From an uncultured Clostridia bacterium (GTDB taxonomy: Bacteria > Bacillota_A > Clostridia > TANB77 > CAG-508): 12,615 nucleotides of DNA. Below are positions 7,012 to 12,615 of this stretch, piece by piece; the stretch's first letter is position 1; each line of letters opens with the position of its first letter. Position numbers and translations under genes: made by a program. Where the stretch lies: the NCBI GenBank assembly GCA_948852375.1, contig CAQOYX010000041.1, positions 1-12,615 on the forward strand. Direction: 5' to 3'. Under the pieces are notes generated by a model, which was given only the letters and a program-made list of their open reading frames with translations, was not told where the DNA came from and ran no database searches.

Positions 7012-7074
7012 TTATTTAAAATTAAATGTATAAGTTTTGTCATTCATACAAGTACAACTCGTTCCTTTACTCAC
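7012..7074 (-). CDS. Possible 20-residue leader peptide upstream of tsaD
   Basis: A GTG at 7072-7074 is preceded at eight bases by AGGAGAG, one of the better ribosome binding sites in the window. It opens 20 codons ending in TAA 19 bases before tsaD. The peptide has a Cys-x-Cys motif (SCTCM) and an aromatic C-terminal half (TYTFNFK). I recognise no family. It could be a translated small protein, a leader peptide that influences tsaD, or chance. No stem-loop attenuator is apparent around it. Confidence 0.35.
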   Translation of the reverse strand: MSKGTSCTCMNDKTYTFNFK

Positions 7075-7089
7075 AATTTAAACTCTCCT

Positions 7090-7095
7090 ATTATA
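7090..7095 (-). promoter_or_regulatory. TATAAT-like -10 element before the small ORF and tsaD
   Basis: A perfect TATAAT lies on the minus strand in the gap after the M50 gene, but no good -35 lies at 16-18 bases; the closest, TTGTGT, is 20 bases away. It could give tsaD its own transcript in addition to read-through from the protease gene. Confidence 0.35.
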
Positions 7096-7128
7096 ACTTC
7101 TCTAAACTATGTTATACACAACAGTTCT

Positions 7129-7866
7129 TTACATGTGCATTCCAAATAACAATCCAATAATTCTCATTAATCCTTCAGAAATTAACCCTATAATTGGTGA
7201 AATAATGTCTGAGGCTAACCCTGAAATCCATAATATTAAAAATGCAATATAAAATATTCTTTCATGGTCATCTAGCCATTGCTTTACATTATATGACATA
7301 AAGTTTCTAAAAATTTTGCTTCCATCTAATGGCGGAAGTGGTATTAGGTTAAATACTCCTAAACCTATATTTACAACAATTGTAGTTTGTATAATTGCTA
7401 TAATAATTAATCCAACTTGTGTTAGCATAACAGATGGTACAAATTTTAATATAGCATAATAAATTAGTGCAAATACTATTGCAAGAAAAAAATTCATTGC
7501 TGGTCCTGCAACTGATACAATTGCTTCACCTGCTGATACTGAATATTTTCTATCAAAGTTCCTAGAATTTATCTCTACTGGTTTTCCCCAACCTACATGT
7601 GCAAATATTAGTAATACAAAACCTATAGGGTCTAAATGGCTTAATGGGTTTAAATTTAATCTTCCTTGCATTTTAGGAGTATCATCTCCTAATTTATATG
7701 CTGCATATGCATGTGCAAATTCATGAAATGTAATTGCTATAATAACTCCTGGTAAAGTTAATAGTAAACTAAATAAAGAGTTTCTAGATATTCCTACTAA
7801 ACTTACTATAACCATAATTCCTAATATAATGTATAGCATTCTTTTATCAAATTGAAAATTATACAT
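7129..7866 (-). CDS. M50-family site-2-protease-like membrane metalloprotease
   Basis: The 245-residue protein is a polytopic membrane protein with the zinc site HEFAH (His48, Glu49, His52) inside the membrane segment VIIAITFHEFAHAYAAY. It also has NPLSHLDPIG (73-82), VAGPAMNF (119-126) and the third-ligand motif NLIPLPPLDG (173-182, Asp181). This layout, without a PDZ domain, is that of the short YwhC/Rip-like group of site-2 proteases, which cleave transmembrane substrates such as anti-sigma factors or signal peptides. About five hydrophobic segments are visible. ATG 7866 has AAAGGAGAA close upstream, in a gap of only 15 bases after the endonuclease gene, so the two are probably cotranscribed. 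Whether it functions with the restriction genes or is simply a downstream housekeeping gene is unclear; such proteases are common in Firmicutes in many contexts. No substrate is indicated. Confidence 0.9.
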   Translation of the reverse strand: MYNFQFDKRMLYIILGIMVIVSLVGISRNSLFSLLLTLPGVIIAITFHEFAHAYAAYKLGDDTPKMQGRLNLNPLSHLDPIGFVLLIFAHVGWGKPVEINSRNFDRKYSVSAGEAIVSVAGPAMNFFLAIVFALIYYAILKFVPSVMLTQVGLIIIAIIQTTIVVNIGLGVFNLIPLPPLDGSKIFRNFMSYNVKQWLDDHERIFYIAFLILWISGLASDIISPIIGLISEGLMRIIGLLFGMHM

Positions 7867-7881
7867 AAAATTTCTCCTTTA

Positions 7882-9084
7882 TTAAAATTTAAATTCTTCT
7901 AATACATTTATTAATTTTTCAATATTTTGTTGTTTAGTTCCATATGTATTATTAATTAATTTTTTTAAATCTACTAAAATTACATGTACTTTACTGTAAC
8001 TTCCTGTTTCTAGTTCTTTTTCGTTTTTCCAAGATGCTGTAGCATAACCTTCATATTTTAGATATTCATCTTTTTCTTCTGCTTTATATGGTAAAATAAA
8101 TATATTAAATACATCCTTTATATCTTGCTTATTTTCTTTAACATTTTCTGCATATGTTATTTGCTTATTTATTGAATATGTATCTGGTAAGTCTTTTATT
8201 TGTTTTGAATATCCATAGTTATAGTATTTTGCATCTAATATATAAATATTATTATCTTTATCTTTTAATATTGAATCTGGTCTTAATGGTCTTGTTTCTT
8301 TTTGAACTTTTTGTACATGCCATGTGGCTGTTGGGTAATATTTTTTTATATCTTCTGTGCCAAATCTTTCTTCAACTAATCTCTCAAATATATATTCAAA
8401 TTCACTTGTTGTAATTTCAAATCTTTTGGTATTATAGCATGAAATATCTACTCCTTCTATAATTTTTATCATGTTTAGTAAAAGTTCTTTTTTACTATCT
8501 AAAAAAGTCTTTTTAATTTCACTTTTTAAAATTTCTATCATTTGGTTTTCTTGCATATTTAGCTTTGGAACACTAATTTCATTTACTCCATAATACCATC
8601 CCATTACTTTTGTTGCTTCTTGTACACAAAACATATGAATTTTTGTAATTATACTATTTATATTATGATTTACTTGTTTTGTTATTAATTCTTTATAAAC
8701 AATTTCTTCATTATTAAAATAAATTTTATTGTTCTTTATTGTTTTTTTCCAATTAATTTTTCCTTTTATTCCATTTTGATATTTATATTCCTGTTCTTCA
8801 TAATAGCCATTTTTTATATAATTTTCTATAATCCATAAATAACTATTAAATGGAAAAAAGTTATTTTGAAATTTTTTATCATTTATATTCTTTTCTGTTT
8901 TATATCTATCTATTAGTTTTATTAAATTAAGCATTTCCTTTTTTAGCTGTAGTTCTTTAGTCGGTATTTCATATTTATATGGAAATACAAATTCTATTTC
9001 TTCATTTGTAATTCTTAGTCCAACAAAGGAATCTGATTTATTATTTTGATTATATTTTTTTATAGTTTTAAAATTATTCTTCAT
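7882..9084 (-). CDS. LlaJI/McrC-like restriction endonuclease subunit
   Basis: The 400-residue protein (from ATG 9084) begins with FVGLRITNEEIEFVFPYKYE and has GKINWKKTIK, features I associate with the LlaJI/McrC-like restriction family. The PD-(D/E)xK nuclease core is at the C-terminus: RPDSIL (Asp270) then IYILDAKYY (Asp284, Lys286), preceded by the helix FEYIFERLVEERF. It would be the cleavage partner of the GTPase encoded directly upstream. I chose ATG 9084 (GGAG 12 bases upstream, 11-base overlap with the GTPase gene). A longer frame from TTG at 9129 lacks good ribosome-binding support. No methyltransferase is in the window, whereas the known LlaJI system has cytosine methyltransferases, so a modification-dependent (type IV) role is plausible. 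Coding is intact. The family is fairly sure; the target is unknown. Confidence 0.85.
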   Translation of the reverse strand: MKNNFKTIKKYNQNNKSDSFVGLRITNEEIEFVFPYKYEIPTKELQLKKEMLNLIKLIDRYKTEKNINDKKFQNNFFPFNSYLWIIENYIKNGYYEEQEYKYQNGIKGKINWKKTIKNNKIYFNNEEIVYKELITKQVNHNINSIITKIHMFCVQEATKVMGWYYGVNEISVPKLNMQENQMIEILKSEIKKTFLDSKKELLLNMIKIIEGVDISCYNTKRFEITTSEFEYIFERLVEERFGTEDIKKYYPTATWHVQKVQKETRPLRPDSILKDKDNNIYILDAKYYNYGYSKQIKDLPDTYSINKQITYAENVKENKQDIKDVFNIFILPYKAEEKDEYLKYEGYATASWKNEKELETGSYSKVHVILVDLKKLINNTYGTKQQNIEKLINVLEEFKF

Positions 9085-11521
9085 TATCAATATTTTCTCC
9101 ATCAAAAATTTCTTTGCTGAAAACTGCAAGTCCTTTTTCTATAAAGCCTTGTATTATACTGTCTAATGTTTTGTAATTTTTTATATCAAATAGTAATGAT
9201 TTATCAAATCTTACAACATCACTCCATAAATAAAATAGTACTTTTTCTGCAAACACTTCCTTATTTTGTAATTCATTTTCTGATACAAAATATTGTCCTA
9301 TTTGTTTGTCTTCATCATTTATTCCTTCAGGATTTATAATTATGTTATTTATTGTTGTAGCAAATTTTTCCCAAGTAGTATTTGTTCCAGCTATTTGTGT
9401 TGTTTTATAATTATGCTTTTTAAAATCATTTGGCATTCTTTTAAATAGCCATCTTCTTTTAAATGCTGTATCTAATGCAAATACATTTTGGTCACTACTA
9501 TTCATTGTTGCAATTATACTTAAGTTTTTAGGAATTGATATTTCTTCATAATTTTTTGTTTCAAAATTTTCTTCTTCTATTTTTTCTTCTTTGGTCTTTT
9601 CCTTTAAGTAATTTGTAATTAGTTCATTTTTTATTGGATATTCACTTTTTCCCTCTTTTCTATCTAATAATTGAAGAATATCTCCAAATATTGCTGAAGT
9701 GTTTCCCCTATTTATTTCTTCTATTAATAAGCAATAATTTCTTTCTGGATGATTTATAGCTTCTTTTAAAATTTTAGTAAATGGTCCTGGCACAAATTTA
9801 TATGTTATTTCATCTTTTTTGGTTTCATCATTTCTAATTAAGACTGGTTGTAGTTGTCCAATAAAATCTGAATATGTATATTCAGGATGAAATAATATTC
9901 TTTCATATTGATAATATATTTCTGATTCCGCTTCTTCTTTAGCTTTATAACTTTTTCCACAACCTGGTGCTCCATAATAAATTTTATTAAACCCACAAAA
10001 TGAATTTTCTATTTCTCCTATATATATTTCTTTGTTGTAATTGCTTTCAATTATTTCTTTTTCTAATTCTCTAAATTTTTGTTCATCAATTATTTCAAGT
10101 GCTTTTCTGTATGAACATATTATTTCTTTTGGCTCTTCTAACTGCTCCCAATTTACTTCTATGGTGTGTCCTAATCCTGGTATGAATTTATATCCTTCTT
10201 TATAATGTTTTAATATTTCCCCAATTGCAAATACTTTAATTGCACTATCTTGGTGTTTGTTTGCTGTATAACTACTTTTTAAAATTATTCTGTCACCTTT
10301 GTTTGCTTCTTGTAATTTATTAAGTACTTTTTTAAAATTTTTTAATTCTTTTTCACTTTTGCTTATTTCTAGCACTTTTTTAAAAATCTGTTCTTGGTTT
10401 TTGTAATTGTTTAAGTTTCCTACCCCTTCCCAACCTATAGCAAAAACATTATTTTTAAAAAACTCTTCTTTTCTGTTTTGTTCATCTATTGTTGCTCCAC
10501 CAATATAATATTTTATTTTTGACTTTATGTAACTTTTATAATATTGTTTAAGAATTGCTGTAATTATTATTAATGAATATTCCTTTAATTCTGGACTTTT
10601 TTCATATATATAGTTTGTTATTTTTATATTTAAATCTACAGAATCTTCTTTTGGATTATAATTTATGTTTAAAAAGTTTGCTATGTCTTTTGCTATATTT
10701 ACTGATGTAATTCCTGTAATTACTGGACCTAAATAATTTAAAATTAATTTCATTTTTATAACATTTGAACCATCTAAATATTCTTTTCCCACATAATCTT
10801 TTAACGAATTATATGTTTCTTTATTGAAATTTTTTACATATTCGTAGCATTTAGTAATATATTTTCTAAAAATCTCTTCTTCTGTTAAGTTTATATTTTC
10901 TACATTATTTAAAAGTTTGTCTTTAATATAATAGTTTTCTCCCCCTCTATGTTCAAATATTTTATTATGATTAGAATTCAAATTTCCGCTTGCATAAGCA
11001 TTTGTTTTATTTTCTATCATGTTCATAAATGAGGTCTTATTTCCTATTTTATCATACTCTTCAAGTTTTAAATTTTTTAATTTTTCTAATGGGTAACTTT
11101 TGCAAAATTCCTCTGTTTCTATTTCGGATATTTTTATTATGTCATCATATTCATCAATATTTTCATATATGTATTCTATTAGATTATTGTTTTTATCTAA
11201 AATAGACGAAATCGGTTTATTTGTATCTTCTAATATAAATGTTTCTTTTCCATTACGGCTACTTCCTTCTATAATACTTGCTGCAGCAGATAGGCTACTA
11301 AATGTATAGTCTTGTACAAATGTATTATCTTGTATAATTTTAGTATTATTCTTTATTTCATCTATTTTTTTTATATATGATGTTGTTAAAGAATCCCCTA
11401 AATTTCTTGTTGCAAAATTTACTATTTTTGACCCCTTCAATATAGTAACTTCTTCTGTTTGTGTATCATATATAGCCTTTATATCTGCTCTTTTATTTTG
11501 TATATATACATTTTTTTTCAT
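9074..11521 (-). CDS. McrB-like AAA+ GTPase with DUF4357-like and EVE/PUA-like N-terminal regions
   Basis: The 815-residue protein has the McrB motor at its C-terminal third: Walker A GAPGCGKS (517-524), Walker B CLLIEEINRGN (597-607), the sensor ATMNSSDQN (671-679) and an arginine motif DTAFKRRW (684-691). In McrBC systems this GTP-driven ring recognises DNA and directs the McrC nuclease. The N-terminus (about 1-100) includes TFSSLSAAASIIEGSSRNG (73-91), the DUF4357 pattern seen in restriction-associated proteins. A middle part (about 355-460) resembles an EVE/PUA-like DNA-reading domain: FAIGWEGVGNL, then KGDRIILKSSYT and IKVFAIGEI. The region between (about 190-345) is helical and unassigned. 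ATG 11521 has AAGGAG six bases upstream. The gene overlaps the endonuclease gene by 11 bases, so they form one operon. N-terminal domain assignments are moderate; the motor is certain. Confidence 0.9.
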   Translation of the reverse strand: MKKNVYIQNKRADIKAIYDTQTEEVTILKGSKIVNFATRNLGDSLTTSYIKKIDEIKNNTKIIQDNTFVQDYTFSSLSAAASIIEGSSRNGKETFILEDTNKPISSILDKNNNLIEYIYENIDEYDDIIKISEIETEEFCKSYPLEKLKNLKLEEYDKIGNKTSFMNMIENKTNAYASGNLNSNHNKIFEHRGGENYYIKDKLLNNVENINLTEEEIFRKYITKCYEYVKNFNKETYNSLKDYVGKEYLDGSNVIKMKLILNYLGPVITGITSVNIAKDIANFLNINYNPKEDSVDLNIKITNYIYEKSPELKEYSLIIITAILKQYYKSYIKSKIKYYIGGATIDEQNRKEEFFKNNVFAIGWEGVGNLNNYKNQEQIFKKVLEISKSEKELKNFKKVLNKLQEANKGDRIILKSSYTANKHQDSAIKVFAIGEILKHYKEGYKFIPGLGHTIEVNWEQLEEPKEIICSYRKALEIIDEQKFRELEKEIIESNYNKEIYIGEIENSFCGFNKIYYGAPGCGKSYKAKEEAESEIYYQYERILFHPEYTYSDFIGQLQPVLIRNDETKKDEITYKFVPGPFTKILKEAINHPERNYCLLIEEINRGNTSAIFGDILQLLDRKEGKSEYPIKNELITNYLKEKTKEEKIEEENFETKNYEEISIPKNLSIIATMNSSDQNVFALDTAFKRRWLFKRMPNDFKKHNYKTTQIAGTNTTWEKFATTINNIIINPEGINDEDKQIGQYFVSENELQNKEVFAEKVLFYLWSDVVRFDKSLLFDIKNYKTLDSIIQGFIEKGLAVFSKEIFDGENIDNEE

Positions 11522-11527
11522 ATGCTT

Positions 11528-11533
11528 CTCCTT
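11528..11533 (-). promoter_or_regulatory. Shine-Dalgarno site of the McrB-like gene
   Basis: AAGGAG on the minus strand, six bases before ATG 11521; it fixes the start. Confidence 0.75.
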
Positions 11534-11541
11534 TAAAACTT

Positions 11542-11555
11542 ATAACTTAAGTTAT
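11542..11555. promoter_or_regulatory. 14-bp perfect palindrome before the McrB-like gene
   Basis: ATAACTTAAGTTAT is a perfect palindrome nine bases upstream of the ribosome binding site, with another ATAACT half-site about 20 bases away. It could be an operator for a repressor controlling the restriction genes. AT-rich palindromes also arise by chance. Confidence 0.25.
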
Positions 11556-11823
11556 TTTTTATTTTTGTAACCTATAACTCATCTGTCTTAAATAATCAAT
11601 AGACTTCATATAAATAACTATTATCTATACCTTTTATATATACATCTGTATCATCTATTTGATCAGTTAAACTTTATTTTTTAATTCTTTAATTTCCATA
11701 TCTTTTGTTAGTATTTCAAATATTCTCCAAGATTAAAAAATGCTATTTTAATGCTACTCAATTAAATTCTTTTAAACTTATTTAAATTTATTGGTTTATT
11801 TTCTATCCTCAATTTCATTACAT

Positions 11824-11852
11824 ACTATATCATATTCTAATAGAAATTTCAA
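11824..11852 (-). promoter_or_regulatory. Extended -10 promoter for the restriction operon
   Basis: TTGAAA (11847-11852), 17 bases, then TATAGT (11824-11829) preceded by TG one base upstream: five of six matches in each box plus an extended -10. It lies directly after the terminator of the upstream gene. It would start transcription near 11817 with a leader of about 300 bases. Confidence 0.65.
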
Positions 11853-11869
11853 TTAAGTATGAAGATTTT

Positions 11870-11905
11870 AAAAAAAACTCTACTTTAAAATAGAGTTGAT
11901 TTTTT
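11870..11905. terminator. Intrinsic terminator of the acetyltransferase gene
   Basis: AACTCTA (11876-11882) pairs with TAGAGTT (11891-11897), and inner bases extend the stem to a UUAA-like loop on the minus strand. An eight-base A-run at 11870-11877 gives a U-tract to minus-strand transcripts, and a T-run at 11900-11905 makes it usable in both directions. It insulates the restriction operon from read-through. Confidence 0.85.
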
Positions 11906-12078
11906 CAATTATCTACATCTCTTGATTTGTTCCTGCTTATCTTTTCTTAAAGGTTAATCCTTGATTTTTCTTACAAAAGATTTAATACTTTTGGAGCTAC
12001 AAATGACAAACTTTCTGTAGTATGCACTTTATCTATATTTGATAACAATATTTTTTATCCATTTACAGTCATCTCCAT
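11905..12078 (-). pseudogene. Possible decayed 57-codon gene after the acetyltransferase gene
   Basis: One minus-strand frame from ATG 12078 reads protein-like text interrupted by three TAA codons: MEMTVNG, then a 27-residue stretch beginning KILLSNIDKVHTTE, then EKSRINL and EKISRNKSRDVDN before TGA. The LLSNIDKVHTTE piece weakly recalls DUF3781 small proteins, from memory only. Nothing else is visible in this gap between the acetyltransferase stop and its terminator. Low confidence. Confidence 0.22.
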
Positions 12079-12084
12079 AATTTT

Positions 12085-12615
12085 CTATTTAATTAATTTT
12101 TCAAATGATTTTGAATTTAATATAGTATTTGAAATAAATTCTCCCTTGTAAAAGTTAGCCCAATTATTAAATATACAAGGTACATTTTTTGCTTTTTCTA
12201 GTGAATCTATTTTTATAAAATTAATTTTAATGTTGTTCTCTTTTGCATATTCAGTTAGTTCATTTACTTCATATTCTACATAAGGACATTCTGGACTATA
12301 ATAAATTGTAAATTCTTGATTATCAATTTTCATATTTCTAGCAGTATCATTAAATTTAGGAATTTCATTATTATCAAATTGTAATGCTAATAATTCATAA
12401 TCGGAAATAATATCTACTACTTTAAAACCATAATGTTCAAAAAATTTCTTTTCTCCTACAAAAGGTTTCTTCTTTTTAGAAACTAAAGTACATATACCAC
12501 TTTTCCCTTTTTCTTTTGAATCATTTATTGCATATTCTAATAACTCTTTTCCAATTCCTTTTCCTTTAAAACTTCCTGCTACCCATAAGCAATAAATATA
12601 TTCATAATTTTTACC
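12085..12615 (-). CDS. GNAT N-acetyltransferase with YoaP-like C-terminal domain (5' end beyond the window)
   Basis: The reading frame is open from the window edge to TAG at 12085, giving 176 residues without a start. The visible N-terminal part carries the GNAT acetyl-CoA-binding motif VAGSFKGKGIGKELLEYAI, then a typical strand-helix pattern ending FFEHYGFKVVD. After residue 95 comes a small domain beginning FTIYYSPECPYVEYEV and including VPCIFNNWANFYKGEF, matching the YoaP-like domain found fused to GNAT in Bacillus YoaP. The substrate is unknown. An ATG at 12333 lies inside the continuous frame at the domain boundary and is not a credible gene start. A strong terminator follows about 180 bases downstream. 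The beginning of the GNAT domain is missing only because the window ends. Confidence 0.85.
   Translation of the reverse strand, partial: GKNYEYIYCLWVAGSFKGKGIGKELLEYAINDSKEKGKSGICTLVSKKKKPFVGEKKFFEHYGFKVVDIISDYELLALQFDNNEIPKFNDTARNMKIDNQEFTIYYSPECPYVEYEVNELTEYAKENNIKINFIKIDSLEKAKNVPCIFNNWANFYKGEFISNTILNSKSFEKLIK

Larger units (their letters stand above)
11522..11818 (-). pseudogene. Leader of the McrB-like gene with decayed coding fragments
   Basis: About 300 bases between the promoter and the GTPase gene hold no intact gene. The minus strand shows protein-like fragments broken by stops and two frame changes: MKLRIENKPINLNKFKRI from ATG 11818, then LSSIKIAFFNLGEYLKY in the same frame after one TAA, then FEILTKDMEIKELKNKV, then LTDQIDDTDVYIKGIDNSY. 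This could be a decayed small gene, perhaps part of the original restriction locus, or coincidental AT-rich reading. No family is recognisable, and no CGG occurs at these breaks. Confidence 0.3.

Noticed and set aside
9085..9129. TTG at 9129 or ATG at 9102 as start of the endonuclease gene
   Set aside because: Neither has a well-spaced ribosome binding site, and both lengthen the overlap with the GTPase gene; ATG 9084 has GGAG upstream.
12085..12333. An independent 82-residue protein starting at ATG 12333
   Set aside because: The frame continues upstream without a stop to the window edge and encodes a GNAT domain, so this is the C-terminal YoaP-like part of a larger protein.
1..12615. CRISPR arrays, rRNA, tRNA, transposases or a DGR reverse transcriptase
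   Set aside because: I looked for regular repeats, cloverleaf-like or conserved rRNA segments, and transposase or reverse-transcriptase motifs in all visible proteins, and found none.

Overview
The window is strongly AT-rich (roughly 27-30% GC by eye), with AGGAGG-type ribosome binding sites and Firmicutes-like housekeeping proteins. It carries three paralogous prepilin-like proteins of a kind common in uncultured gut Clostridia/Bacilli. I infer a low-GC Firmicute, probably a gut-associated Clostridia-like lineage; the exact clade cannot be read from this sequence.

Layout. One gene lies on the + strand: an SPFH/band-7 (QmcA/stomatin-like) membrane protein at 38-937. It converges at a bidirectional terminator (986-1025) with a long run of minus-strand genes. 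Read in the minus direction from the right edge these are: a 5'-truncated GNAT acetyltransferase with a YoaP-like C-terminal domain (12085-12615), closed by a terminator; an extended -10 promoter (11824-11852) with a leader holding only decayed coding fragments; an McrB-like GTPase fused to an N-terminal DUF4357-like segment and an EVE/PUA-like region (9074-11521); a LlaJI/McrC-like endonuclease (7882-9084); an M50 site-2-protease-like membrane protease (7129-7866); a possible 20-residue leader peptide (7012-7074); tsaD (5999-6992); a COG1768-type metallophosphoesterase (5234-5939); and three prepilin-like surface proteins (3699-5081, 1676-3488, 1031-1600).

The most striking signal is a one-to-one match between frame breaks and one codon. 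Three genes (tsaD, the metallophosphoesterase and the glycine-rich prepilin-like protein) are each interrupted by a single extra base. In every case the extra base is a C directly before an in-frame GGA glycine codon, so the zero-frame codon at the break is CGG, followed by A (CGGA). I scanned every coding frame in the window by eye and found no other in-frame CGG, and no other frame break in an otherwise intact gene. Skipping the C, or decoding CGGA as one glycine, restores full-length conserved proteins, including the universal and generally essential tsaD. This suggests +1 frameshifting or quadruplet decoding at CGG in this organism. The competing explanation is a systematic one-base insertion error.

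A second signal is at the 3' end of the 460-residue prepilin-like gene. Its C-type-lectin/formylglycine-generating-enzyme-like domain ends in a patch of about 44% GC with 23 consecutive codons ending in a pyrimidine, followed by GFGFRVAL. This resembles the variable region of a diversity-generating retroelement (DGR) target. No reverse transcriptase or template repeat lies in the window, so they would have to be elsewhere. A near-perfect 64-bp inverted repeat sits just downstream of that gene.
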